A DNA stretch of 64,000 nt from contig NZ_LIQG01000023.1 in assembly GCF_001418015.1 (NCBI RefSeq), forward strand, positions 1 through 64,000, in the 5' to 3' direction. Every line of letters begins with the position of its first letter. Position 1 is the stretch's first letter. This document shows positions 17,706 to 28,418 of this stretch, piece by piece. The notes under the pieces are model-generated. The model was given only the letters and a program-made list of their open reading frames with translations, did not search any database and was not told the DNA's origin. This stretch comes from Lacinutrix mariniflava (lineage in GTDB: Bacteria; Bacteroidota; Bacteroidia; Flavobacteriales; Flavobacteriaceae). The position numbers were made by a program, and so were the translations under genes.

Positions 17706-18632
17706 TTATAATTCTAACAATCCGTTAGTTACTTTAACACCTTCAGCAGATTCTGCTAATTTTGCTTTTTCAGCATCTGTTAAGCTTATTTCAACAATTT
17801 TCTCAATTCCGTTAGCACCTAATACACAAGGTACTCCAATTGATAAATCGCTTAATCCAAATTCACCATCTAATAAAGCAGAACATGGGAATATTTTTTT
17901 AGTATCGCAAGCTATTGCTTGAACCATTGCAGATACTGCTGCACCTGGAGCATACCAAGCTGAAGTACCTAATAAACCTGTAAGCGTTGCGCCTCCAACT
18001 TTAGTATCTTGTACTACTTGATCCATTCTTTCTTCAGATAAAAACTCTGAAACTTTTACACTGTTTCTTGCAGCTTTACCAATTAATGGCACCATACCTT
18101 TATCGCTATGTCCACCAATTACCATTCCGTCTACATCGCTAATAGGTGCTCCTAAAGCCTCAGCTAAACGATACTTAAAACGTGCAGAATCTAAAGCGCC
18201 ACCCATTCCAATAATTCTATTTTTTGGTAGTCCAGTTGTTTTATGTACTAAATATGTCATAGTATCCATAGGATTAGACACTACAATAATAATTGTATTT
18301 GGAGAATGCTTTATTAAACTAGCAGATACCATTTTTACTATTCCTGCATTAATACCAATAAGCTCTTCACGAGTCATACCTGGTTTTCTAGGAATTCCTG
18401 AAGTAATTACACAAACATCAGAACCTGCTGTTTTAGAATAATCATTTGTACTTCCTGTTATTTTTGTATCGAAACTGTTTAATGAAGCGGTTTGCATTAA
18501 ATCCATTGCTTTACCTTCTGCAAAACCTTCTTTAATATCTAAGATTACAACTTCGCTTGCAAAATCTTTAATAGCAATATATTCAGCACAACTTGCACCT
18601 ACTGCTCCTGCTCCAACTACTGTTACCTTCAT
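17706..18632 (-). CDS. mdh: Malate dehydrogenase
   Basis: NAD-dependent malate/oxaloacetate interconversion in the TCA cycle; 308 residues, of the LDH-like MDH type. The Rossmann loop GAGAVGASCA starts at residue 7, the cofactor-specifying acidic residue is in VVILDI, the arginine-rich substrate loop contains GIPRKPGMTREE, and the catalytic histidine is in GGHSDKGMVPL. A TAAATTCG box 38 bp upstream of the ATG is a plausible promoter and a strong terminator follows. Citrate synthase of the same pathway is encoded elsewhere in the window. Confidence 0.97.
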   Translation of the reverse strand: MKVTVVGAGAVGASCAEYIAIKDFASEVVILDIKEGFAEGKAMDLMQTASLNSFDTKITGSTNDYSKTAGSDVCVITSGIPRKPGMTREELIGINAGIVKMVSASLIKHSPNTIIIVVSNPMDTMTYLVHKTTGLPKNRIIGMGGALDSARFKYRLAEALGAPISDVDGMVIGGHSDKGMVPLIGKAARNSVKVSEFLSEERMDQVVQDTKVGGATLTGLLGTSAWYAPGAAVSAMVQAIACDTKKIFPCSALLDGEFGLSDLSIGVPCVLGANGIEKIVEISLTDAEKAKLAESAEGVKVTNGLLEL

Positions 18633-18669
18633 TTTAATATGTTTTTAGTTTGTGTATAAATTTAAAGTA

Positions 18670-18677
18670 CGAATTTA
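18670..18677 (-). promoter_or_regulatory. -7 promoter box TAAATTCG for mdh
   Basis: One base from the TAnnTTTG consensus, located about 38 nt upstream of the mdh ATG and preceded by TTTG. The same TTTG-TAnATTNG core is seen before gltA and the TIGR02206-like gene. Confidence 0.45.
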
Positions 18678-18714
18678 CAAATTTTGCTTCAAAAATCGGC
18701 TAAAAACTAGACTT

Positions 18715-19728
18715 TTAAAAGCTGAAATTCATTCCAAGAGAAGCGCTATTAAAATCTGCTATTGTGTAAGCGGCATTTATCCCGAAGAAACCTAGACTTA
18801 AATTTGCTCCAACTGTTGTTAATACTCCTTTAGTATCCGATTCTATAGAAAAAGGATCCGTTATTTCTTCTGAAAACAAAAAACCATCTGAAACGCGATA
18901 TGTTCCTAATAAATCTGTTTTATTTTTCCCACTTAAATACCCAACAGAACCATAAAAATTAATAACTTTTAGTCTTGTACTAACTATTAACTGATATAAC
19001 ATAGTGTTTGTTTCTGTTTCTATTCGTTGGTTTTCACCTTCAACAACACCTTCGTCTGTAAAATCGTAGCTCCCATCTAAATGGGTGTATGCAATTAATC
19101 CAGATATAGTAACTGGAAGTAGATTATCTTCAGATAGAAAAGCAGTAAAATCCTGTTGCAGCCCAAAACCATACAAGCCTAACTTGGTATCTTCTTGATC
19201 TATTTTCGGGAAATAACGTGCTTTTAATTGCGTGCCTTTAAACGGAGAAAAACTAGCTTGAAGAAATGCTGTTGGTATTAAATTAATATTTTGAGAACCT
19301 ATTCCTGTTGGTAACTCAAATTCTCTTTCTTGATTTCCAAAAATAGGATCATCATATGTTATTATTACTGTTTGAGCAGGATCATTATGTCCTAAAGCAG
19401 TTGCAACTCCTTTATTTGGACTATTATCTGGAAAGCGAATGTTTTCATATTCTGAAACATCTAACACAAACTGCTTATCTTCGTCACTAATAAATGTTGC
19501 ATTACCAATAATAGACAACTCAAAACCAAAACGTTTTGGTGTTTTAGCGTTATTAAACCAGCCTGTATTAATACCATAAGCTAAACCATCGTTTGCAGGT
19601 TTTATATAACTTGCTGAAAAACGTTCGGCATCTGCAACACCTGCTGCTAATAATTGATTTAAATTTTCTTGAGCGTTACTACTTACCGCTAGGGCTAAAG
19701 CAACTATAATTAATCCTGTTTTTTTCAT
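18715..19728 (-). CDS. DUF6588-type exported, probably outer-membrane beta-barrel protein
   Basis: A 337-residue protein with a signal peptide (cleavage about SSNA-QE). After an N-terminal helix (NLNQLLAAGVADAERFSASYIKP) the rest is a series of alternating-residue strands with Gly and aromatic residues and a final strand NSASLGMNFSF ending in Phe, as in outer-membrane barrels. The layout matches the flavobacterial DUF6588 family as I recall it; no function is assigned. It is upstream of mdh on the same strand with an 82-bp gap, and the gyrB terminator separates it from gyrB. Confidence 0.8.
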   Translation of the reverse strand: MKKTGLIIVALALAVSSNAQENLNQLLAAGVADAERFSASYIKPANDGLAYGINTGWFNNAKTPKRFGFELSIIGNATFISDEDKQFVLDVSEYENIRFPDNSPNKGVATALGHNDPAQTVIITYDDPIFGNQEREFELPTGIGSQNINLIPTAFLQASFSPFKGTQLKARYFPKIDQEDTKLGLYGFGLQQDFTAFLSEDNLLPVTISGLIAYTHLDGSYDFTDEGVVEGENQRIETETNTMLYQLIVSTRLKVINFYGSVGYLSGKNKTDLLGTYRVSDGFLFSEEITDPFSIESDTKGVLTTVGANLSLGFFGINAAYTIADFNSASLGMNFSF

Positions 19729-19770
19729 TTTAATATATGTTTAGATTTGGGTTCTATATTTATTAACGCA

Positions 19771-19808
19771 AAAACACCTTCAATAGTTTTACTGAAGGTG
19801 TTTTTTTT
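19771..19808. terminator. Terminator downstream of gyrB
   Basis: Stem AACACCTTCA / TGAAGGTGTT with a 10-nt loop; T runs lie on both outer sides, so it can act in both directions. It ends the gyrB transcript on the minus strand. Confidence 0.9.
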
Positions 19809-19824
19809 AGTTATATATTAAGTG

Positions 19825-21798
<1,974 letters not shown>

Positions 21799-21840
21799 TT
21801 AATTCTTTTCAAACTGAAAAACTGAGTTTTCAGAGACAAC

Positions 21841-21848
21841 CAAATATA
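21841..21848 (-). promoter_or_regulatory. -7 promoter box TATATTTG for gyrB
   Basis: Exact match to TAnnTTTG about 67 nt upstream of the gyrB ATG; the -33 element is not clear. Confidence 0.5.
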
Positions 21849-22052
21849 CGAAAACATTAAGGCTTTATCACGCTGTTTAACGAATTAGGTTAATTTTTAT
21901 TAACAATTGTTGATTTCATAAAAGTCGCTTAAATCGCTTTTAAAGCGCCTTACATTCAATTCAAGGTGATTATTTTTTATTCAGAAAGACTGAAAATACA
22001 AAAACTGATTAAAAGTGCTGTTTTTGAGTTGTCAAAATAACTAAATCGCATA

Positions 22053-22078
22053 AAAAAGCTCCCAAAGTGGAAGCTTTT
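22053..22078 (-). terminator. Terminator of the T9SS cargo gene
   Basis: On the minus strand AAAAGCTTCCA / TGGGAGCTTTT (one mismatch) forms a hairpin with a small loop, followed by a T run. Confidence 0.75.
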
Positions 22079-22112
22079 ATAGTTTTAAAAAAAATAATTA
22101 CTCGTTGCTTAA

Positions 22113-22850
22113 TTATTCTTTTACAAATTTAATGGTGTTACGGTTTTCGAATTTCAAGAAGTACAAACCATTAGTTAGGTCTTGAATATTTATTTCTTGA
22201 TTATTAGACACAGAACCTTTTAACATTTGCGCGCCTAATACATTATAAATACCATAATTTTCTATTTCAGTTAATCCGTTTATCTTTATGAAATCACTTG
22301 AAGGATTTGGATAAACCGTCAATTTATTAGCTATTATTTCATTTTCTTCAGTTGATAAAACTTCAGGTAGTCCAAATGTAAAGACTATTTGACTAGCATC
22401 TCCTGAAATAACAGTCGAATTTAATGTTGTAACAGGATTTGTAAATTCTATAATGCCATCTGAAAATTCGACTGTACTAAGTTCGTTACCAGTCGAATTT
22501 AGAAAATTTGTAGTTCCAGAAACAATTGTAAATGCTTGGTCAAACTCAAAGGTTGTAGTTCTCCAATACACACAATAAAGTCTTAAATTTGATATTGGCG
22601 AGTCAAATGTTACAGACCAATTAGTGTCAGCACCTACTACAAATACTGGCTGACTACTGCTTAATGGTGCGCCAGAAAAACCTCCTCCAGACAAATTTAA
22701 TACTGCTGTATCAGTAGAATTATTGGCATAAGATATAGTAAAAGGCACACCTGACAAGGTCCCTGTTGTTACTGATGTTATTTCAGCTCCAATTTGAGAA
22801 TAAGAATTTAAAGTAAAAAGAATAATTAGGAAAAAATAAATTTGTTTCAT
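22113..22850 (-). CDS. Secreted protein with type A T9SS C-terminal sorting domain
   Basis: A 245-residue protein with a Sec signal peptide (MKQIYFFLIILFTLNSYSQ) and a typical type A T9SS tail from about residue 175: VYPNPSSDFI, then YNVLGAQML, and IQDLTNGLYFLKFEN...KFVKE at the end. The T9SS would move it through the outer membrane, where the tail is removed. The middle part is beta-rich, rich in Ser, Thr and Asn, and not recognisable. A pair of exact direct repeats upstream (22927-22957) suggests a dedicated regulator. Confidence 0.88.
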   Translation of the reverse strand: MKQIYFFLIILFTLNSYSQIGAEITSVTTGTLSGVPFTISYANNSTDTAVLNLSGGGFSGAPLSSSQPVFVVGADTNWSVTFDSPISNLRLYCVYWRTTTFEFDQAFTIVSGTTNFLNSTGNELSTVEFSDGIIEFTNPVTTLNSTVISGDASQIVFTFGLPEVLSTEENEIIANKLTVYPNPSSDFIKINGLTEIENYGIYNVLGAQMLKGSVSNNQEINIQDLTNGLYFLKFENRNTIKFVKE

Positions 22851-22926
22851 GTTTTTTTTTGTGATTTAGGGTTTATAAATTTCCTGCAACATTACATCTT
22901 ACAACTACAACAAAAAAATAAATATC

Positions 22927-22957
22927 ACAAACGACATGATTATGTTACAAACGACAT
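22927..22957. promoter_or_regulatory. Two 11-bp direct repeats at 20-bp spacing (operator-like)
   Basis: ACAAACGACAT occurs at 22927-22937 and again at 22947-22957. On the strand of the downstream T9SS gene each reads ATGTCGTTTGT. The spacing of about two helical turns, 77-107 bp before the start codon, is typical of a dimeric activator site. The half-sites resemble LytTR-type sites (CGTTnRT core), which is only a suggestion. Confidence 0.5.
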
Positions 22958-23065
22958 AGTTTTTGTGAAATTTGATGGTTTTGAACCAAAATTACAGCCA
23001 AAAAAAAGCCCTCCTTTTAACAATTAAGAATCCTAATTGCCAATAATTAGTGTTTAGTAGAAATA

Positions 23066-23091
23066 AAAAAACCTCGCCGAAGCGAGGTTTT
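23066..23091. terminator. Terminator of asnB
   Basis: Stem AAAACCTCG / CGAGGTTTT with a 6-nt loop, flanked by A and T runs, 42 bp after the asnB stop codon. Confidence 0.9.
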
Positions 23092-23132
23092 AAAACTATT
23101 AATCTATATTAATTATTCACAAATTGATAAAA

Positions 23133-24806
23133 TTACGATTGCGCATAAGATTTATCATGCACATTAGCAATCGCTCTTCCAGAAGGTTCGTTCATGTTTT
23201 TAAACGCTTCATCCCATTCTAAAGCAATAGCAGTACTACAAGCTACACTTGCTTCTTGTGGTACAGATAAAGCTGCTGTATCACTTGGAAAATGCTCTTC
23301 GAAAATAGAACGATAATAAAACTCTTCTTTGTTTGTAGGCGTTTGTATTGGGAATCTAAAGGCTGCATTCTCCATTTGTTCGTCTGTTATTGCGGCATCT
23401 ACCATTTCTTTAAGTGTATCTATCCAACTGTAACCAACACCATCGCTAAATTGTTCCTTTTGTCTCCAAGCTACACTTTCTGGTAACATGTCTTCAAACG
23501 CTTTACGTATAACCCATTTTTCCATGCGTTCTCCGTTAATCATTTTATCTTGAGGATTGATGCGCATAGCAACATCCATAAACTCTTTATCTAAAAACGG
23601 TACACGACCTTCAATTCCCCAAGCAGCTAAACTCTTGTTAGCTCTTAAACAATCGTACATGTGTAACTTATCTAGTTTACGCACTGTTTCTTCGTGAAAC
23701 TCCTGCGCATTTGGCGCTTTATGAAAATATAAATAACCTCCAAAAATCTCATCGGCTCCTTCACCAGATAATACCATTTTAATTCCCATAGATTTAATAA
23801 CTCTTGCCATTAAATACATTGGTGTAGAAGAACGAATAGTTGTTATATCGTACGTTTCAATATTATAAATTACATCCTTAATTGCATCTAAACCTTCTTG
23901 GATTGTAAATTTAATTTCATGGTGTACTGTCCCAATATGATCTGCCACCTTTTGTGCCGCAGCTAAATCTGGAGAACCTTCTAAACCTACAGCAAATGAA
24001 TGTGTTTGTGGATACCATGCATCAGACGTATCATCGCTTTCTATACGTTTTTGAGCATATTTTTTTGCTATTGCCGATACCACTGAAGAATCCAATCCTC
24101 CTGAAAGTAATACACCGTAAGGCACATCACTCATTAATTGTCTGTGCACAGCTGCTTCAAGTGCTTCTTTAACCTCAGCAATACTTGTTTCGTTATCTTT
24201 TACTGCATCATACTCACTCCAATCTCTTTTGTACCATTTTACGTATTCACCATCTTTACTAGACATATAATGTCCTGGAGGAAATAATTCAATTTTAGTA
24301 CAAATACCTTCTAATGCTTTTAATTCTGAAGCCACATAAAATGTTCCGTTTTGATCCCATCCTATATATAAAGGAATAATTCCCATATGGTCACGAGCAA
24401 TAAAATATTCGTCTTTTTCTGTATCGTAAATTGCAAATCCGAAGATTCCATTCATTTCATCTACAAAATCAACACCTTTCTCTTGGTATAATGCTAATAT
24501 AACTTCGCAGTCACTTTCTGTTTTAAAATCATACTTCCCTTCAAATTGCTTACGTAATTCTCTATGGTTGTAAATTTCTCCATTTGCTGCTAATACTAAT
24601 TTATTATCAGGACTAAATAATGGTTGTTTTCCAGAAGCTGGATCTACTATTGCTAAACGCTCGTGCGATAGAATAGCCTTGTCATCACTATAAATACCAG
24701 ACCAATCTGGTCCACGATGACGAATGGTTTTAGACATTTCTAAAACTTGAGGTCTTAAATCTTCAGTTTTCTGTTTAAGGTCGAAAGCACATACAATTCC
24801 ACACAT
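23133..24806 (-). CDS. asnB: Asparagine synthetase B (glutamine-hydrolysing)
   Basis: Makes asparagine from aspartate, ATP and glutamine. The 557-residue protein starts with MCGIV, so Cys2 is the glutaminase nucleophile after Met removal. The N-terminal Ntn domain carries RHRGPDWSG and NGEIYNHRELR. The synthetase domain has the PP-loop SGGLDSS (about residue 234) and SGEGADEIFGGYLYFH. Length and order match class B AsnB, as in E. coli. It is a single-gene unit between the T9SS gene and queE. Confidence 0.97.
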   Translation of the reverse strand: MCGIVCAFDLKQKTEDLRPQVLEMSKTIRHRGPDWSGIYSDDKAILSHERLAIVDPASGKQPLFSPDNKLVLAANGEIYNHRELRKQFEGKYDFKTESDCEVILALYQEKGVDFVDEMNGIFGFAIYDTEKDEYFIARDHMGIIPLYIGWDQNGTFYVASELKALEGICTKIELFPPGHYMSSKDGEYVKWYKRDWSEYDAVKDNETSIAEVKEALEAAVHRQLMSDVPYGVLLSGGLDSSVVSAIAKKYAQKRIESDDTSDAWYPQTHSFAVGLEGSPDLAAAQKVADHIGTVHHEIKFTIQEGLDAIKDVIYNIETYDITTIRSSTPMYLMARVIKSMGIKMVLSGEGADEIFGGYLYFHKAPNAQEFHEETVRKLDKLHMYDCLRANKSLAAWGIEGRVPFLDKEFMDVAMRINPQDKMINGERMEKWVIRKAFEDMLPESVAWRQKEQFSDGVGYSWIDTLKEMVDAAITDEQMENAAFRFPIQTPTNKEEFYYRSIFEEHFPSDTAALSVPQEASVACSTAIALEWDEAFKNMNEPSGRAIANVHDKSYAQS

Positions 24807-25228
24807 AACTTATATATTTTAAATTCTTTTATTATTGATTGTGAAGCAAATATCAAGTTAATGTTTCATATTTAAAACACAAAACAAGTAATTGCTTTTA
24901 AATTGAAACAAAAATGATTCAATTTATAAATAAATGAAATTAAATTAAATAAATTTATAGGAAAATGATTGAATACCTCATTAGAAGAAGTAAAGCAGGA
25001 ACAACGTGACACTTTTTATTTGAAGGAATAGACAAAATTCTTGCTCTTAACTTAAAATTTAATTGTTTTGTAGCGATTCACAGAGTTTACACTGAAATTC
25101 ACAGAGCATCTTAAGAGTGCATCATGAGATTGCCACGCATTTTGTATAATGAAACATGTTTGCAATGCAAAATATCTTAATGCTTTATAACGTCTACCAA
25201 ACTACCTAATGACCACTGCCTCTGTTTT
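24807..25228. other. 422-bp intergenic region without recognised gene
   Basis: AT-rich spacer between queE (3' end) and asnB (5' end). It holds the asnB upstream region with a near-consensus GATATTTG box at about 24845-24852. A 10-bp direct repeat ATTCACAGAG occurs at 25076-25085 and 25097-25106 (21-bp period). The only open frame noticed is 14 codons long. I see no tRNA or terminator hairpin. Confidence 0.5.
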
Positions 25229-25858
25229 CTACGGTATATTTAAATACTTGTGAGTTTGCAAAGACACTTTCCATTTTGGATTAGCCATAACATAATCTAC
25301 AATTAAAGGTACCATGATGTCTCGTTTACTCCATTCTGGTTGTAGATATAAAATACAATCTCCATTTACTTTTTCGGCCTGCTCTTCCGCAAAGCGAAAA
25401 TCATCCTTATTAAAGATAATACATTTGAGTTCGTTTGCTTTATCGTAAACACCTTGTGTTGGAAGCTTCATCTTTTTTGGAGACAAGCAAATCCAGTCCC
25501 ATTCTCCAGATAATTCATAAGCACCAGAAGTTTCAATATGAATACTCATACCTTCAGCTTTTAATTGCTTCGTTAACTCTGTCATATCCCACATTAAGGG
25601 CTCACCACCTGTAACAACAATAATGTCACTGTACTTTTTGGCATTCGCAACAATTTTCTCGATTCCTGTTGGAGGATGTAGTTTTGCATTCCAACTTTCC
25701 TTTACATCACACCAATGGCAACCAACATCGCAACCACCTATTCTTATAAAATAAGCAGCTGTACCCTTATGGAATCCTTCACCTTGAATGGTGTAAAACT
25801 CCTCCATTAAAGGTAACATTTTTCCTTGATTTACTAAACCTTGAACTTCTTCCGTCAT
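25229..25858 (-). CDS. queE: 7-carboxy-7-deazaguanine synthase (radical SAM)
   Basis: Radical SAM enzyme that forms 7-carboxy-7-deazaguanine from 6-carboxytetrahydropterin in queuosine precursor (preQ0) synthesis. The 209-residue protein has the substrate motif EFYTIQGEG and the iron-sulfur motif CDVGCHWC (Cys43, Cys47, Cys50), followed by VTGGEPLM. I start at the ATG at 25858 rather than a TTG at 25867, because the -7 box TATCTTTG (25865-25872) overlaps that codon. Transcription then begins at or near the ATG. The other preQ0 genes are not nearby; FolE in this window supplies the pathway's first intermediate. Confidence 0.93.
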   Translation of the reverse strand: MTEEVQGLVNQGKMLPLMEEFYTIQGEGFHKGTAAYFIRIGGCDVGCHWCDVKESWNAKLHPPTGIEKIVANAKKYSDIIVVTGGEPLMWDMTELTKQLKAEGMSIHIETSGAYELSGEWDWICLSPKKMKLPTQGVYDKANELKCIIFNKDDFRFAEEQAEKVNGDCILYLQPEWSKRDIMVPLIVDYVMANPKWKVSLQTHKYLNIP

Positions 25859-25864
25859 AGCTTG

Positions 25865-25872
25865 CAAAGATA
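25865..25872 (-). promoter_or_regulatory. -7 promoter box TATCTTTG for queE
   Basis: Exact TAnnTTTG match, 6 nt before the ATG, implying a leaderless or nearly leaderless mRNA. Confidence 0.5.
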
Positions 25873-25921
25873 GAAATTAAGTTAATCTTTTAAGTCTTTA
25901 ACTATTCTAATTATTTTGTTC

Positions 25922-25929
25922 TAATTTTG
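25922..25929 (+). promoter_or_regulatory. -7 promoter box TAATTTTG for the exported protein gene
   Basis: Exact TAnnTTTG match, with the ATG 38 nt further on. It is divergent from the queE promoter, about 50 bp apart. Confidence 0.45.
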
Positions 25930-25967
25930 TGACAATAGCAAACAACAATTCTTTCAAACAATTATTA

Positions 25968-26666
25968 ATGAAAAACATTTTCTTCTCCCTATTATTTACA
26001 GCCTTACTTTACACAACCTCAATATACTCACAAGTTGCCATTGGCACATCAACTCCCGACAGTAGCTCTGCGCTTCAAGTAGATAGTACAACCGGAACTT
26101 TTGTTCCGCCAAGAATGACTACAGAACAAATGAACTTAATCACGACACCTTTAACAGGTTCTTTAGTTTTTAACACCACATTGAATTCTTTATGTATTTA
26201 TAAAAACGATGAATGGTCTACCATATCAAATAGCAGTATAGTTCTAAATAAAAGTTATTCTGCTGGAAATAATGCATTAGCAACACCAAACAATAACTAT
26301 ATAAATTTCCCAATTGGATCTGAAAATGTTATTACTACAAACTCAAGCATTTATCACGTTATTAGTGATGGCAAAATAAGAATAAAAGAAGATGGCAATT
26401 ACTTATTTAGTGCATCCATTTCAACTAGAAACTTGCCAAGTGGTAATAAAAAATACATTTTAGCTTTAGAAATTAATGGTAATTTAGTGGCCTACTTATC
26501 CAGAGGTTTTTCAAGCTTACCAAGTAGCGATTATTGGGGAACTAGTGGAAATGTAATGTATCCTGTTTCAGCTAACGACTATGTTACATTTCGTTATGTA
26601 TTAAATAATGGAGGAGCTGCCCTAGATGCTAGATTCATAAATTTGGGTATTAGCAAACTAGATTAA
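25968..26666 (+). CDS. Exported protein of unknown function
   Basis: A 232-residue protein from the ATG at 25968 (an upstream in-frame GTG lies in the promoter box). The signal peptide ends TSIYS-QV. The mature N-terminus VAIGTSTPDSSSALQV followed by GTFVPPRMT is a pattern common in flavobacterial exported proteins with tail-fibre-like N-terminal regions. The C-terminal half (about 90-232) is beta-rich and resembles a C1q/TNF-like jelly roll in its spacing (NGNLVAYLSRG, DYVTFRYVLNN), but this is a weak call. No T9SS tail is seen. No terminator is obvious before the next gene. Confidence 0.7.
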   Translation: MKNIFFSLLFTALLYTTSIYSQVAIGTSTPDSSSALQVDSTTGTFVPPRMTTEQMNLITTPLTGSLVFNTTLNSLCIYKNDEWSTISNSSIVLNKSYSAGNNALATPNNNYINFPIGSENVITTNSSIYHVISDGKIRIKEDGNYLFSASISTRNLPSGNKKYILALEINGNLVAYLSRGFSSLPSSDYWGTSGNVMYPVSANDYVTFRYVLNNGGAALDARFINLGISKLD

Positions 26667-26766
26667 GATTTGACGATACAAATACTTCAAAATCATTTTT
26701 TTTGAAAGCAAAAAAAAAGGTGTTTTTCTACTATATTTTTACTATATTTTATAAAATTAAACTAAC

Positions 26767-28302
26767 ATGAGCAGACAAGACGAATTCTTTAAACATATTA
26801 CAGACGGAAACACAACAAAAGGCGAATTTATCACCTTAGGTTCTGCAATGTTAGATGGAGAAACCATTAAGGATGCTTTTGTAAAAATACCTTTAAAAAC
26901 CATGAATCGTCATGGCTTAATTGCTGGAGCTACTGGAACTGGAAAAACTAAGACTTTACAGGTTCTTGCCGAAAATTTAAGCGACAAAGGTATTCCTGTA
27001 TTACTTATGGATATTAAAGGAGATTTAAGTGGTCTAGCACAACCAAGTCCTGGACATGCTAAAATTGATGAACGTCATGCTGCAATAGGTTTAGATTTTG
27101 AAGCCAAAGGCTTTCCTGTGGAAGTGATGTCTCTTTCTGAACAAGATGGCGTCCGTTTACGTGCAACAGTTATAGAATTTGGACCTGTTTTACTCTCTCG
27201 AATATTAGACTTATCTGATACCCAGTCTGGTGTTGTAGCGGTTATTTTTAAATATTGTGACGATAATAAACTACCTCTTCTAGATTTAAAAGATTTCAAA
27301 AAAATATTACAATACGCTACCAAGGAAGGAAAAGAAGAGTTTTCTGATGAGTATGGTAGAATATCAAGTGCTTCTACTGGAGCTATTTTACGTAAAATAG
27401 TAGAAATAGAACAACAAGGAGGTGATTTATTTTTTGGTGAAAAAAGTTTTGAAGTTGAAGATTTATTAAGAACAACTCGAGATGGAAAAGGTTACATTAA
27501 TATTATTAGACTAACAGATGTTCAAGATAAACCAAAATTATTTTCAACATTTATGTTAAGCTTATTAGCAGAAATTTATGAAACCTTACCTGAACAAGGC
27601 GATTCTGGAAAACCAGAATTAATAATGTTTATAGACGAAGCACATTTAATTTTTAACGAAGCCTCTAAAGCTCTATTAAACCAAATAGAAAGTATTGTTA
27701 AATTAATACGTAGTAAAGGTGTTGGCTTATACTTTGTAACCCAAAACCCAACCGATGTTCCTGAAGGTGTATTAAGTCAATTAGGTTTAAAAATCCAACA
27801 TGCATTGCGTGCTTTTACCGCAAAAGATAGAAAAGCAATAAAATTAGCAGCACAAAATTACCCTGATACAGATTATTATGATACTGCCGAAATTCTAACC
27901 TCTCTTGGAACAGGAGAAGCCTTAGTTTCTGCATTAGACGAGAAAGGACGCCCTACTCCATTAGCGGCAACAATGCTGCGTGCACCAATGAGTAGAATGG
28001 ATATTTTAACTCCAAATGAGTTACAAAACCTACTCGACGATTCTAAATTAGTATTAAAATATAATCAAGAAATAGACAGAGAAAGTGCTTACGAAATTCT
28101 TAATAAAAGAATAGACAAGGCTGAAGAAGCAAAAATTAAAGCTGACGAAAAAGAAGAAAAGGAAGAAGCTGCAGCTAAAGCTAAAAAAGCAAGTAGGACA
28201 ACAACGCGAAGACAAAGTACTGCGCAAAATCCTATTATTAAAGTTTTAACTAGCGCTACTTTTATTCGTAGTGTCTTTGGAATTTTAAAGAAAATCATGT
28301 AA
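26767..28302 (+). CDS. HerA-like (DUF853) P-loop ATPase
   Basis: A 511-residue ATPase of the HerA/FtsK superfamily. Walker A is GATGTGKT (54-61), Walker B is MFIDEAH (Asp290-Glu291), and VTQNPTDVP is the sensor region typical of DUF853 helicase HerA-like proteins. The C-terminus (about 440-495) is a charged Lys/Glu/Ala coiled-coil-like stretch ending in a short hydrophobic tail. Its cellular role is not known; the family is widespread and usually not linked to a defence cassette. No NurA or SIR2 partner is found beside it here. Confidence 0.88.
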   Translation: MSRQDEFFKHITDGNTTKGEFITLGSAMLDGETIKDAFVKIPLKTMNRHGLIAGATGTGKTKTLQVLAENLSDKGIPVLLMDIKGDLSGLAQPSPGHAKIDERHAAIGLDFEAKGFPVEVMSLSEQDGVRLRATVIEFGPVLLSRILDLSDTQSGVVAVIFKYCDDNKLPLLDLKDFKKILQYATKEGKEEFSDEYGRISSASTGAILRKIVEIEQQGGDLFFGEKSFEVEDLLRTTRDGKGYINIIRLTDVQDKPKLFSTFMLSLLAEIYETLPEQGDSGKPELIMFIDEAHLIFNEASKALLNQIESIVKLIRSKGVGLYFVTQNPTDVPEGVLSQLGLKIQHALRAFTAKDRKAIKLAAQNYPDTDYYDTAEILTSLGTGEALVSALDEKGRPTPLAATMLRAPMSRMDILTPNELQNLLDDSKLVLKYNQEIDRESAYEILNKRIDKAEEAKIKADEKEEKEEAAAKAKKASRTTTRRQSTAQNPIIKVLTSATFIRSVFGILKKIM

Positions 28303-28418
28303 AAAGAGCGCTTTGCATTTACTTAAAAATAATTAATCCTCTTTATCTGTTCTAACGCAGAACTAACTAAACCAACAAAATATCACTTTCGCTTTCGCGG
28401 AAAAACAAAACAACATAA

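Noticed and set aside
24807-25228. A tRNA or small RNA gene in the largest gene-free gap next to asnB
   Set aside because: No cloverleaf, CCA end or terminator-bounded transcript could be made out.
26767-28302. HerA-like ATPase as part of a defence island
   Set aside because: No partner such as NurA, SIR2 or a nuclease is beside it; neighbours are a lipoprotein and a YitT protein, and the family is common outside defence loci.
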